NCBI RefSeq assembly: GCF_041734735.1
Contig: NC_134878.1
Span: 8,380,295-8,444,294 of the forward strand
Reading direction: 5' to 3'
Source of the DNA: Babylonia areolata
Lineage: Eukaryota; Mollusca; Gastropoda; Neogastropoda; Buccinidae
Length of the DNA: 64,000 nucleotides
Shown here: one piece after another, positions 11,481 to 24,100 of the stretch
How the letters are laid out: the number at the start of each line of letters is the position of its first letter
Numbering within the stretch: position 1 is the first letter of the stretch
Program-made: the position numbers and the translations under genes
The notes under the pieces: model-generated
The model's input: the letters and a program-made list of their open reading frames with translations, nothing else
Told to the model about the DNA's origin: nothing
Database searches by the model: none

Positions 11481-11942
11481 TTTTGTTGCTGTGTGGGGAG
11501 GGATCTGTCAGTAGAGTAGTTTGAATGTACATGCGAACAGTAACGGTGAGAACGAACGTGAGAGAGACAGAGTAAACGACATATAAGGACAGCGAGAGAG
11601 ACAAAGACAGAGAGGGAGACAGAGAGAGACTCATACGGACACTGACACAAGACATATTTATTGCCTTAGCCCTTTGACCTACATCAACAGCTGCAGACAC
11701 ACCCAGAGGTACATAAAAAATTAGCAATAGAATTGACTGCAATCTCACGTAATTCATTTCAGACCTGTAAAGCTATTGATAGTGTGTTCCAAAGTGACCA
11801 GACGTGTTTGAATACTTCTGTTATTATTCTGCGAACAGTGGCGACAGTATGAAGTTCAGTGGTGGACGACTGATCAGTTATTTGCAACGTACCATTCTCT
11901 AACAAGACATACAATGAGAGAGAGAAAAGGGAAGGATGGAAG

Positions 11943-11980
<38 letters not shown>

Positions 11981-12306
11981 CTGAGAGAAGGTCAGAGACA
12001 GAGACGATCGAAAAGCTGTATGAAAGAGCATTATTTATTTAGAATCGCCATTTGCAACGGTTATCAGAACACAGAGGAAAACAGCGACAGACCACTCCAA
12101 CACTGCGTTTTAGTTTGATTGGTCTGTTTTGCATCGTTTCTTCGTTTGTTAGTTTATCAGAATCCCAATCGTGGAACATGTTTTCGCACGCACATAATCA
12201 ACACACACACGCGCGCGCGCGCGCGCACAACTACCACCATCGCCACAACCCACCCACCCACCCACCGACGCACGCACGCCCAGGCAAACAAACAAGCAAA
12301 CAAAAA

Positions 12307-12311
<5 letters not shown>

Positions 12312-12391
<80 letters not shown>

Positions 12392-12404
12392 TTAAAATTA
12401 GAAC

Positions 12405-12452
<48 letters not shown>
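12312..12452. repeat. (CA)n followed by (TG)n, potential hairpin
   Basis: ~75 bp of CA, 20 bp spacer, ~46 bp of TG. The two tracts are mutually complementary and can fold back. Confidence 0.93.
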
Positions 12453-12453
<1 letters not shown>

Positions 12454-13152
12454 GATGAATTAACAAGAAACAAATAATGCCAGTGGTCGTGATCAGAGTG
12501 GCAAGGTGTGACAATCAACTGAAACCGGAAGCAATTTTTTCCCAGGATCATGACAAAAACATTGTTGGGGCCAATCCTGCCATCGTCGAAACCACTGTTG
12601 TAAAATACATGGATAGCTCATTGGCCCGGAAAGCTGAAGCCAACTGGACGCCATATTGTTTCTCGTATCCAGCCGTCAGTCCGTTGACAAGTCGTCTGCT
12701 AAATGGTGGTAGTTTCAGGACTGTAACCGTGTATCTTCGATGAAATCGTGTTATGCTTGCCCCCACGACATGCCAAATGTTGTGTCTTGATTGAAATCTG
12801 CCAATGGTTTAGATGCCAAATTCATTACAGAAAAAAACAACAGTGCAGTGACACGTGGCGCAAACTTGCAGTGGAGACACACATAGGAATGTCAGCTTAA
12901 CTAACGCCGCGAGCAAGTGAAAGCTTGCCGTGAAGCCAGCTGAGCGCTCGGCTACACATATGAAATCACCGCTTCGCGCTATACAGACACGAGAAGCAAA
13001 AATGGCTGATTGAACACTTCTGCTGGCTTCAGTTAGCAAAGGGGCTCAGAGAAGGCATGCGCTATCCATGTAGTTTTAAATTAGTGGTCGAAACGGAGAA
13101 CATCGTGATATAAATCTGCGGGGAGGAAACAGGTTGGGGGTGTTGATGGCGA

Positions 13153-13200
13153 GAGGGGAGGGAGGGGGGGGGGGGGGGGGGGGGGGGAGGGAGGGAGGGG
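13153..13200. repeat. G-rich homopolymer tract
   Basis: A run of about 28 G inside GGGA repeats. Quadruplex potential and assembly risk. Confidence 0.92.
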
Positions 13201-13331
13201 TTCTTCTTCTTCTCCTTTTTTCCGTTCGCAAATAATTGTTTTTATTTTACAATATGCAGAAACATTGCGGTAAACGATTCTGATACAATGTACATCACTT
13301 TGGAATGAAGCGTGAAATTAGGACAAATAGA

Positions 13332-13848
13332 AACAAGAGAGGCAAGGCCTTCAAGACTCACTTGTGATACACTTTAAAAAAAATCCAAGCTTTTTATGTA
13401 TTGAGTATAATTTCAAAATGTAATGTTTAAGATGAGAAAGATCAGTTAAAGCAAATTAAGTCCCCTAGCATTAACTACAGAGTAATTTCCCTTTTTTACT
13501 ATCTGCACCAAAACGTTTGCAAAATAAATAAAACTTCCATGCTTAGCAAAAGAAGTTCCTGTTTGAACAAAAAATGATAATAATGACTGCTCTTGTTGTT
13601 GGGTCAGAATATCAGATCAAAGTGCCATGTTTAGAGAATACAAAAAATATAAATATAACAGTAAATGCAGTTTGCATATAATTAGGCTTCATTTTTTTTT
13701 GTGTGTGTGCCCATCCCAGAGGTGCAATAGTGTTTTAAACAAGATGATTGGAAAGAACTGAATTTTTCCTATTTTTATACCTAATTTGGTGTCAACTGAC
13801 AAAGTATTTGCAGAGAAAATGTCAATGTTAAAGTTTACCACGGACACA

Positions 13849-13900
<52 letters not shown>

Positions 13901-13949
13901 ACCGAACACCGGGTTAAAACATAGACTCACTTTGTTTACACAAGTGAGT
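13332..13949 (-). mobile_element. Interspersed repeat with ACTCACTTGTG ends, copy 2 (inverted)
   Basis: Reverse-complement match along the full length of the copy at 9.17 kb. Most length difference comes from the internal (CA)n, expanded here to about 45 bp. The outer CAAGGCCTTCAAG segment is shared too, so the element extends past the short inverted repeat on that side. Confidence 0.78.
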
Positions 13950-14241
13950 AAAAAAAAAGGACATATGTGTAGGCTACATAGTGCTGGTACTTTTTTTTTA
14001 AACTGGCCAGCAAAAACACGTCACTTGTACCTCAGAGAATATCATGAACTTTAAAGATCACCGTGACTTATAGCACTCTGACTTATCGTTTTCATTATGG
14101 CAATCACCACCGTACGTCGACATTAACATCAGTCACCTACCTTTTTCCTTCCTTTTCGAAACGTTCCGTTTCCGTTTCATTTCTTATCAGTGACAGCACG
14201 TCAACAGCTTGTGGGTTTCACTTCCTCCAGTCGCCAGCCCA

Positions 14242-14242
<1 letters not shown>

Positions 14243-14278
<36 letters not shown>
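14243..14278. repeat. (AT)n microsatellite
   Basis: Pure AT run. Confidence 0.92.
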
Positions 14279-14279
<1 letters not shown>

Positions 14280-14725
14280 AACTCTTATCAAGCAAGCACA
14301 TGACAGTATTCCCCTGGAAATCCCCCCTTGAACGGCGCCGAAGGAGCAGTAAGCTTCCTTCCCCGTCCTCTCCACGCAATACTTGCCCCCTAAACTGACG
14401 GAGACCGTGGCTTCGTCGAACACACACACACACGTACACCGTTATCACTGAGGTCACCCCTTCAACATCTCCAGTGTGGTCACGGGGAACCATCTCTGAG
14501 ACACTCGTCATGCTTGTCGCTCGGGACAACGGCAAGGTCAAGGACCTTGTTGATCAACTGCATGGGGACGTGAAGTCTGAGAGGAAGGGAAGGGGAAGGA
14601 GGGGGAGGGTCCAGGGATGGGCTTTTTAGGGTCTGGTCGTCGCGTCGCCAGGATGCTGGTCTAATAATGCGTGTGTTTCTGTCACGATGGAGAGTGTGGC
14701 CTAATGGGTTTGGTATTTTTTACTT

Positions 14726-14905
14726 CCCCTCCCTCCTCCACTAGACCTTGAGTGGTGGTCTGGGTGTTAGTCATTCGGATCAGACGATAAAACCGAGGTC
14801 CACTGTGCAGCATGTACCGGCTCAACGCACGCGGCGATAGAAACCACAGCAACGAAAAGGTTGTTCCACGAAAAATTCTATAGAAGAATCCACATCGATA
14901 GTAGA
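14726..14905 (+). mobile_element. SINE type B, internal fragment
   Basis: The CTAGACCTTGAGTGGTGGTC block through ATTCTATAGAAGAATCCAC is recognisable. Head and 3' end are missing and divergence is higher than in the full-length copies. Confidence 0.75.
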
Positions 14906-15885
14906 TGCACTTGCAAATATAAAAAGACAGACACACACACACACACACACGCATACGCACGCACGCGTGCATATATATGTAGGGTATTATGTAGGTATGT
15001 ATTTATGCCTGGATCTACACTGTCGGGACGCACTCTCCCCGAAAAGGACAGCTCCACTTTCACACACACACACACACAAATCTGTTGTAGCAAAAAAGTA
15101 AAGCAACGCACTACAGTACATATTAGGGGTGGGTACTGGGGTGTGGGAAGTGTAAACCTCTGCTGCACCTCAGTTCAAACTGATCGATATTGTTTTCAGA
15201 CCCACCACCACGAAAAAGATACAACACACCCACGCATGGTACTATAACTCTTGTTTTAAGGACCTAAGGTTAGAAATGTCGACACTTCTGTATCAGTGTG
15301 AGTCAACGCACTTTTTTTTTTTTTTCAACAGACTTTCTCTATTTCAGTATTTGTCTGTCTTTTTCTTCTTTTTTAGGTCCAGCTGGACGGTACGTGTTTG
15401 AGAGGGGGGGGGGGAGGGGACTGGTGGCGGTGCTCGCCGGATGGCCTGGGATCGAGCTGGCCTGTCGTCACTGTGGTAAAAAAGTGTTGTGAATGGTCCG
15501 TGTCATGGACCCTTGTGGCTAGTCTGAGGGGTGTGGATATGACACTTGAAAGGTTCATGACTGCTGTTGCAGTTGGGTTTTTTTTTCTTTTTCTTTTTTT
15601 TCCCTTCGGGTCAAAAGAATCGGGTAACAATCATCATCACAAGCCAGACACTGTTCAGTACTGTGTGTGATACGTTGTTAACTTGCATCAGGGTAGCGCG
15701 GTGTAAATTTATGACTATTATGGTTATCGTAGGGCCTATTTTGATATTTGCAAGGTGTAGTAATTCTTCGCACAGTCATGGTACGTGCGTGCTACCAACT
15801 TGAAATTCCTCTCCATGTAAGGTTAAATGATACGGACGTTGCTTTTGTGAATTCCGATAATACAGAAAGAACAAATATAATCGTT

Positions 15886-15909
15886 TTGTTGTTGTTGTTG
15901 TTGTTGTTT

Positions 15910-15975
<66 letters not shown>
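15886..15975. repeat. (TTG)n(TG)n microsatellite
   Basis: Same TTG-to-TG transition as at 3.68 kb. Confidence 0.93.
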
Positions 15976-15976
<1 letters not shown>

Positions 15977-16081
15977 GGCAACAGGTCCTTCATCTAAAAT
16001 GAATGTGTTCTGCAATGCCTACAGGAGAACGGCGATTTACTAGTATGATAAAATACATTAACCTGCCTGCACCCCCATTTC

Positions 16082-16117
<36 letters not shown>

Positions 16118-16121
<4 letters not shown>

Positions 16122-16530
16122 CTCTGATATTGCTTGCCATTGTTTTAAATACAGAAACGTAACAGAACAGGAACTTTTGTGTCGCTTATGCAATCAAGCT
16201 AAAGAAGATGAAATCCATTTTTGTTTCGTTGCCCCTGCTTCTCATGATCTCAGAGTGAAATTAATCAGTTCGAAGTATTATGCAGAACCATGTCATTTTA
16301 GGCTAAATATGTTGTTGCCAACAAGAAATGAGACAGTTCTTTTTAATTTAGCTATGTATATTTATGAAGCAAGCAAGAGGCTACGCACTGCAGTCTCTTA
16401 ATGTTCGTTTGCAGACCTTATGCCTGTTAACTGCTACCTTTGTTGATGAAAATTATATATTATATTCCTTTGTATTAGCCCCTTCAGTATGGGGCTAAGG
16501 CCTTTATCTGAATCTCTCTCTCTCTCCTTT
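16118..16530 (+). mobile_element. LINE 3' end with hairpin and (TC)n tail
   Basis: After a (TC)n tract, an open frame reads KYRNVTEQELLCRLCNQAKE then DEIHFCFVAPASHDLRVKLI and ends NLAMYIYEASKRLRTAVS before a stop. This is the cysteine-containing C-terminus common to LINE polymerases of molluscs. The 3' UTR follows and ends with a perfect 8-bp stem, TTAGCCCC and GGGGCTAA (16475-16482 and 16491-16498), with an 8-nt loop. After AAGGCCTTTATCTGAA comes a (TC)n tail. The fragment is 5' truncated. A stem-loop just before a microsatellite tail fits recognition by the element's own polymerase. Confidence 0.65.
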
Positions 16531-17750
16531 CTTTCAATGTACGAGGGTGCGTACCTGCGCGTCTGCGGTCAAGAGCAAGGTACGTTTACATTTATATCTC
16601 TGTGACGTGGAGAGAGGGGACTGAAGAGAGCACAGGGCTGACGCCAACACAGGCAGTACCGGGATATAGGTATATTTTATCATGGAACAGGTAGGCTATT
16701 CCATAAAGTTTTTTTTTTTTAATACGAAACCACTCGCGCGAAGACCACGATTAGAAAATAAACAAACTGACGCGAGCTCCACCGATTAGAACTGAAATCA
16801 GTAACTCGAACAAAAACTCGCATCAACCAAGTGACGCGAGCTGTGATGTTTTAGCGACCGACCCCCAGATGAGTCAGACACGAACTGATGCCCAGATAGC
16901 TAGCACGCACACTCAACCATGATTCTGAGATGCATGGCGCCCTCTCTTGTGACTGCTAATTCCCGACTCCGAATCATTATTAGCCAGATGGAATTGAAAC
17001 CACAATACTCCAAACTCCGAGTTCTCTGTTGCCATTTCGCTGTTTTCAACCAGAACTGCAAGATATATCTATGAGTGCTTTAAAGTTCGCTGTCCGTAAC
17101 TATTTCTTATGGAAGATCCGGCTGCATGTGTTCACAAAGTATTGCTTCTATCTGCTGTGTTTAGTTTTAGTGTTCATAATTCCCGTGATGGGTTTCACGA
17201 CAAATAAATGATTTATGATTTATGAATTCCATAACTGATAACTGTACTGAACGGCCCAAACTGCTGACACGAACACTCCAACCGTAGTCCCGAGGTGGCG
17301 CCCTGTCACAGGGAAGACTAACCTGCCAGTAGTGTCAGGATTTCCCTGCATGTCATAAATCAAGTGCACCATATATCCGCTTCTATTGTCTCTTCTACCC
17401 TTCCACCATCACCCCTCCCTCCTCCTTATCTGCTATTGTTCCTCACGTCATTCTCATTGGGGGTTCCCCCGGGCCGCCATCTGTTTCAGTCAACGGAAAC
17501 GTCGCAATTTATTTACAACTTGACTTGCATGATGACGTACATCCACACTCAAACACTGACGCACGTACTCACACATAAGGCTTACGCGCGCGGAAACACC
17601 CCCGGCTCACACCCACACGCATGCATAACCATGCATACTGTACACAGACACAAACTGAACATAGACGGACACAGACACTGACAGACACGCCGACACACAC
17701 AAAAAGACACACAGACACATACACACATGTGCATATACACCGTCGAATGC
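16531..17750. other. Gene-free stretch
   Basis: I see no exon, SINE or tandem repeat that I can support. The only frames are short and without codon bias. Confidence 0.5.
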
Positions 17751-17753
17751 ACG

Positions 17754-17756
<3 letters not shown>

Positions 17757-17824
<68 letters not shown>

Positions 17825-17842
17825 CTCTCTCTCTCTCTCACG
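17757..17842. repeat. (CA)n(TC)n microsatellite
   Basis: ~66 bp CA then TC. Confidence 0.93.
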
Positions 17843-18041
17843 CGCGCACGCACCCACATCCACCCATCCACCCACTCATACGTACGTCCACCCCGCTCCC
17901 TTACCCCTCCCCCCCCCCCTCCCCACATACATCACCCATTTACTAGTAACCACAAGTACGCTCCCACGCGTGGCAGTGCGCGCGCGCCCACACACAAACA
18001 CTGACCCTATGTATACCCCTCCTCTCCCCTACACACACACA

Positions 18042-18042
<1 letters not shown>

Positions 18043-18135
<93 letters not shown>
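18043..18135. repeat. (TG)n(TA)n microsatellite
   Basis: TG followed by a TA run of ~44 bp. Confidence 0.93.
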
Positions 18136-18136
<1 letters not shown>

Positions 18137-18681
18137 GCGTGTGTGTGTTATATTTTTTGAAGAGGTGAAGTTTAGCACTAAAAGCACAAAATGCACCCCC
18201 TTGTAGCTTCTCCACGAAATTAACATGTACGACGCACGCACGCGGCGTACACACTGTCAGCACACGGCAAAACACGCACGTGACATCAGTCGGTACGGCA
18301 TGCACACATCAGTTGAACACCTCACCTCCGGCACAAGCACACACACTGTACATACACACATGGAGACTTTTGCAGAGGGGGAAACTGAAGGCGTGGAGGG
18401 AGGGGAGTGGAGATGGGGGGAGGGGAGACAGACCTATATTCGTCACATCGTTCGTCATACTGGCCATAGTTGGTTTTTGAATTTGTATTGAAAGAGTAAC
18501 ATGAGCCTTGTCTGCGTGGTTTTCTTGCTTTGGTATAGGAACGTATGCAGCCAACCACAGACAGAACTGATCGACTATTCACGATCGTAATCAGTCGACC
18601 TGAACCATTAAAACTCTCTCCGGCAGTCGATCATGCAGTGAGGTGTCGCTTCTGTCAGATTCTGTGTGTGTGCGTGCGTGT

Positions 18682-18683
<2 letters not shown>

Positions 18684-18726
<43 letters not shown>

Positions 18727-18757
18727 AGTGTACCGTTCGGTTGTGTTACTGAAAGTC

Positions 18758-18792
<35 letters not shown>
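18684..18792. repeat. (TG)n and (GA)n microsatellites
   Basis: TG run, 30 bp unique, GA run. Confidence 0.92.
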
Positions 18793-19067
18793 TTTAATTC
18801 ACTGTTGTTTATAAAGGTATTTATTGTTTATTTGCATAATACGATTGAACTAGTTCGAGAGTTAATTGTTTTATCACAATGTTGTGAAAAGAAAGTTATA
18901 GCAGACGCCGTTCACGGAAACTGTCACAACCCGTATGGGGTTGCTCATGAACCCCCATCCCTTCCCAGACTAGCTAACGTCCCGACAACACAAACACGGA
19001 GACACAGAAGAGTTCAGCTCGTTTTACTGTGGTCATGCAAAAATAAATAAATAAACGCCACAAAACC

Positions 19068-19069
19068 AA

Positions 19070-19124
<55 letters not shown>
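19068..19124. repeat. (CA)n microsatellite
   Basis: Pure CA run. Confidence 0.93.
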
Positions 19125-19127
<3 letters not shown>

Positions 19128-20303
19128 CTGTCTAACCACAGCACAATTCTACAATTTGCAGTCAACTGCAGCACCAGTTCTGCTCAACCACACTGCCAGA
19201 GTTCAGACTCATACTGACATCCGAAGACGGACAACGCTGGTAGATTGCTGGCTGAAGCTGGTCGGGCAAGAGGGACAGTGGGAAAGTGGGAGCGGGAACG
19301 AGAGTGAGGGAGTTTTGGGGTGGACACGTTAGAAGGGGAACGAAGACCGTTCCAGACTTGTGTCCTGGAGACCCGTTGAAGGCAGTGGCACGGCAGGGAG
19401 GGGAAAAAAGGAAAATCTGTAACAACCCCACTGGCTCTGTAGACTATGTTGTTTTTTTACCAGTTGTAAAAGAGTACCCCCCCCCCCCCCCCATCTCTTA
19501 ACACTGAACAAAGCAAGTGGATAACCTTTTACATGAGCCATCGGCGTACAAAACTATCGCCGTGAAAAGTATTTGATCCGTTTATTTTCGCTTTCCCAAA
19601 TAATAAAAGGGTTAAACCAACACACTGTCCAAAGCGTCCATTATGACTAACCGCTCAAATGGCAATAACAATATTCCAGTTTCCATCATGCTAGTTACGA
19701 ATAATAGAAACAGCACCAGTCAGGCTACATCACAATTACATCACATTTCCATCCCCACAAAAATGGGAAAATTTACAGACTGCAATTAGACAATCTCCAT
19801 TATAAAGAAAACAACCTTGAAACAATCCGAGCTGAATATAACTATGGCAAAAATGTTACACCTAAACACAACAGTTTTATTAATTCTCCCCAAATATTTA
19901 TAAGTAAAAGAATACTGGATTTAAAAGATTTCCACTAAAAAAACAACAACCAAACAAAAAAAAAAACAAAACAAAAAAACCATCACCCCAACCTTACAAG
20001 CAACCTAAATCTCACTCTGATGTCAACAAATATCACAAGTCACATCACTAAATTAATGTTACGAAGACAGACTCCCTCACCTGTCACCAGGTAAATAGGC
20101 ACACCACTGACCCAGAGTGAAACACAGACCCACACAGACCAATACAGAGTAAGGGGGTGACAAGGGAAACGCCCCACAACTTCACTGACGGCACCCAACA
20201 GCACACACGCTGAAACGGCGACCCGTCTCTCCTCAAAGCTCGGCATCAACAGCCCAGGGGGATCTTTCTCTCCGAACCAGATAGATTTCTGAATTCGCTC
20301 AGA

Positions 20304-20337
<34 letters not shown>

Positions 20338-20589
20338 TTCAGAAGGGGTATGCCACACACATATCTCCAGATATGCACGTGCATACGCCCAGTTAAACTG
20401 AGCATATACGGGAAAGAGAGAGGGTGGTGAAGGAGAGAGGGTGGTGAAGGAGAGAGGAAGAGAGAGATAGGGGGGATAGAAGGGAGAGAGAAAGGGGGAA
20501 GAGGGAAGGTGAAAAGGTGCAGACAGGCACGCACACAGATCGCCAACGAGCCGTGACGGAAACTGCTTCCCCAAAGGTCGGTCACTCTT
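19125..20589. other. Gene-free stretch
   Basis: Only homopolymers (C run near 19.48 kb, A run near 20.31 kb) and GAGAGAGGGTGGTGAAGGA duplicated near 20.42 kb. Nothing else identifiable. Confidence 0.5.
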
Positions 20590-20860
20590 GCAGATGGAAC
20601 TAGGGGGCGCTTGCCGGCAACATCAACTCCCGCAAACCTTGAACTGTTTGAGAGATCAAACTCAAGTACCGAAAATATTAACTAACTGCTGAGGAAGAGG
20701 CCCGTCAGCATCTCCCTACCGAACACTACCAGATTAAACTTGCACGTCAGCAGAATACACCCTGCACAGCCGCCATCGTAAAGTTGCACTTCCAGAAAGA
20801 AGAGGAACACGGTCGGTGACTGAACACGGTTGGTGACTGTTTGACCCATGGTCTTACTGA
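20590..20860. repeat. Diverged interspersed repeat, copy 1
   Basis: It shares CCTTGAACTGTGTTCAGG-like, GTCAGCATCTCCC and TTTGACCCATGG blocks, in the same order, with 22.2-22.48 kb. Confidence 0.5.
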
Positions 20861-20865
20861 GAGTT

Positions 20866-21180
20866 CAGTTTCAGTTTCTCAAGGAGGCGTCACTGCGTTC
20901 GGACAATTCCGTATACGCTACACCACATCAGCTAGGCAGATGCCTGACCAGCAGCGTAACCCAACGCATTTACTTAGGCCTTGAGTGCATGTTTATAAGT
21001 TATATTGTATTATATATTTGTGTACCTATCATAGTGGATTCTTCCACAGAACTTTGCCAGAGGACAACACCCTCGTTGCCATGGGTTCTTTTTCAGTGCG
21101 CCAAGTACGTGCAACACACAGGACTTCGGTTAATCATCTCTTCTGAAGGACTAGACGCTCAGTTTGATTTTCCAGTCAAA
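20866..21180 (-). mobile_element. SINE type C with 3' module and (GAAACT)n end
   Basis: On minus: TTTGACTGGAAAATCAAACT, AAAGAACCCATGGCAACGAG, GATAGGTACACAAATATATA, then GCACTCAAGGCCTAAGTAAA and the conserved 3' module ending CCTCCTTGAGAAACTGAAAC. The head is diverged or lost. Confidence 0.72.
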
Positions 21181-21442
21181 TCTGGCAGAAAGGGCCAAAG
21201 AACTAGGGTCGATGACACTTTGATGATATTCAGTACCTGACCAATCATGAGAATTTAGAATCAAATCATAGACAGACATGCCGATCTTGACAGACTGACT
21301 ATCAAGGAGGATAAAACCTTGCCAACCAATGTGAAGATTGAGTTTGTTTGAAGTTGAGAAGCAATAATTGTTAATGAAAAATAGTTTTATCAATGGCAGC
21401 ATTCTGACATAAGATAGAACAGTTGGCCATCTTTAAGAAAAA

Positions 21443-21475
<33 letters not shown>

Positions 21476-21544
21476 TGATGCAACAAAGAGAGGATTCACA
21501 TACAAGGAAGACTTCTTTGTTCTTGGGCTGTGACTCCCACGGTC

Positions 21545-21640
21545 ACTCATATAGTACACTAGTGGGTTTTTACATGTATGACTGTTTTTACCCCACCATG
21601 TACTGATGAAGGCAGTCATACTCCATTTTCGGGGGAGACA
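21545..21640 (-). mobile_element. SINE type A fragment
   Basis: About 95 bp match the block between the CCGAAAAC and CACTCGTGTG motifs of type A. It is diverged, with no head, and truncated on both sides. Confidence 0.6.
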
Positions 21641-22056
21641 ATTTGTTTTATTTTCAACAAATTCAGGACATTGGGACTGATAATAATAGTATTCACCACA
21701 TCTGCTTTGTTTTTCTTTTTCTTTTTGTTTTTTAAGCAAGAAAAAAAAGAAAAAAGAAGCACAAAAAGCACATGCCTAAAACAAAAGATAACTACATTTT
21801 GTCCATATAGATTTTGCTAAAAAATTTCTACTCAGTCAGCCAACTTCTGGCATCATTCAGCAACTAGCAATGCCAAACCAAATATTGCGGTGATCTTGAA
21901 AAGTGACTGACTTGCAGTTGAATGAACATAAATGTTGGAATGTAATTCAAACATTGAAGCAGGACATGACATCAAAAATGGGACAGATATGATGAAACAG
22001 GTATAAATCAGTGCCTATCTGGTTTTATTCCAGGTGTAAAAGTAAAACTCTGAGAA

Positions 22057-22057
<1 letters not shown>

Positions 22058-22105
<48 letters not shown>
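22058..22105. repeat. (CA)n microsatellite
   Basis: Pure CA run; another at 22502-22536. Confidence 0.92.
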
Positions 22106-22110
<5 letters not shown>

Positions 22111-22199
22111 ACTCATACTCACACAAGCAAGCACACATGCACATGCATCCACACACACATACGCACACACACGTTAAATGAGGGTGTAGCCACTCAGTG

Positions 22200-22480
22200 A
22201 GGTGTAGCAGGTGCCATTCACCAAAAGGGGACACTTGAACAAAGACAGCTCCTGCAATCCTTGAACTGTGTTCAGGCATCAAACTAAAATACTGAAGGTG
22301 ATAACTGTCGAACTGAACTGACCAATTAATGTGAGTCAGCATCTCCCAACTGGACAGACAACACCAAACTCGAACAACTACATTGGTAGACTGTACCTTG
22401 CCAGTTAAAAGCTGCAGGCGAATATCAATACTGTCATTGACTGTTAGAATAATGTGTTTGACCCATGGTTATCCTGAAGA
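22200..22480. repeat. Diverged interspersed repeat, copy 2
   Basis: Same strand and block order as 20.59-20.86 kb, with spacing differences. Class unknown. Confidence 0.5.
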
Positions 22481-22499
22481 CTGGAACTGGGTCGAAAAC

Positions 22500-22539
<40 letters not shown>

Positions 22540-22986
22540 CACACACACACCAATATAAAGTCAGTAACGGTAGTTTTTTGAAAATCTCAATATTGATAAA
22601 TGAACTAATATTGTTCACAGTGTTCTCTGTAACAGTACTTTGTTAGTGTACTGTGTATTGGTACACCCAGCTTGACTGTGGACAATTTATTTACAATGTT
22701 AGGCAAATGTTATGAGAATCACTGTCACAATGAACAGATGCAACTTAAATTGTTAGTTGCATTGTTATCCAGACAAGTTTAAAAGATCTGAACTTGATTT
22801 TGGACATTTAAGCTCATACTCAAATTGGCATTAAATTGTGAATGACTGCATGTGAGTTCAATTGTTGGTAAAAATCATATGTGTGCAGATCAGCTTCAGA
22901 TTGCCAGCTGACATGGAACAATAATTGTCTGGAAGCTGAATTTGCTGCTCAGACCTGGGATGATCCTCCCAAAGCAGGTACATATG

Positions 22987-23061
22987 TGTGTGTGTGTGTG
23001 TGTGTGTGTTTGTGTGTATTACAGCATCTTTTGCATTGAAATTTACTTGCTAGTATCAGCA

Positions 23062-23096
<35 letters not shown>

Positions 23097-23130
23097 TTTA
23101 TTTTATTTTATTTTATTTATTTTTTTTTTT
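22987..23130. repeat. (TG)n, (AT)n and (TTTTA)n tracts
   Basis: Three tracts close together, ending in a T run. Confidence 0.9.
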
Positions 23131-23244
23131 TTTCTGAAAGCTGGTGATATTAAACAAAACAGATTGTGAGAGAGTTTACATTTAAAAGGCATATATATTA
23201 ACTCAAATCGAGCTGTTTTGGGAATCATTTACACTCTAGTCATA

Positions 23245-23600
23245 GCAGACTTTTCTGTGTGGAATTTGGGCTGATGTTTCCAAATGACAATGCATTACTG
23301 TAATCAGGCACCAGACTTTTGTTTTCTTTTTCTTCCTTCTGTGTGTTTACATACTTACTTTTACCAATCAAAGTTGATTTTTCTACAGAATTTTGTCAGT
23401 GACATCTCTCATTTTGCTGTTGATTCTTTTGTGTGTGCAAACACAGCACCTCAGTTCATTGTCTCATCCAAAACATCAGCACCCAGACCACCACACAAGG
23501 GGGATGAAAGAAGGGGAGTTTAAAACCCTGGTCCTTGCTGAGACTGAGCACAGAACATGTGCTTCATAATTGAATGCTCTACCACTCAACACCTTTCTCT
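23245..23600 (-). mobile_element. Old diverged SINE type B
   Basis: The order of type B blocks is kept on the minus strand (TTGAGTGGTAGAGCATTCAA head; GTGTGGTGGTCTGGGTGC; TGACAAAATTCTGTAGAAAA; ACACAGAAAAGTCTGC) but substitutions are frequent. It is clearly older than the copies at 50.6 and 63.3 kb. Confidence 0.68.
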
Positions 23601-24100
23601 GTCTTGTTATTTAACTAACTAAAAAAATATATTGCGTAATTATATACATGTGTATGCATGTGTGTTTGCATGTGGGTGCTTCCTGAATACAGAATAGGTT
23701 GTTGTACAATTTGGTGTGCATGTTGTAAAGTGATTGCTGAAGCAACTTAATTGTGAATTGAATAAAACTGGTTAGTTAAGATTTTTTTCTTCTGTTTTAT
23801 CACTGTTTATTATTTTTTCTTGAACATATTCATTTGTCCAGGGTCACTTGCAACACACACACAGTCATATCTCTGTGTTAAAGGGCAAACTGGTTTCATT
23901 GCTCTGGAACTGAAAGTAGGTTCGTCAGTGCAAGTTCCTTGTTCTTTATGTACACACTTACATCACATTGAATTCATGGTGCAGGATGAAATATGTTTTA
24001 AAAAAAAAAGAAAAAGTGTCATTGTAAGTGTGTCTTCTCCATCTGCTCTTGCCTGGATTGGTTTGTTGAGGACAGTTTCTTCTGCTGTTTTCCAAATCAG

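Noticed and set aside
17029-17211. Small hydrophobic protein ending FIIPVMGFTTNK
   Set aside because: Short, isolated, no splice context or family resemblance.
22908-22977. Exon reading LTWNNNCLEAEFAAQTWDDP
   Set aside because: The donor phase (1) does not match the phase 0 of the next island, so the link is unsupported.
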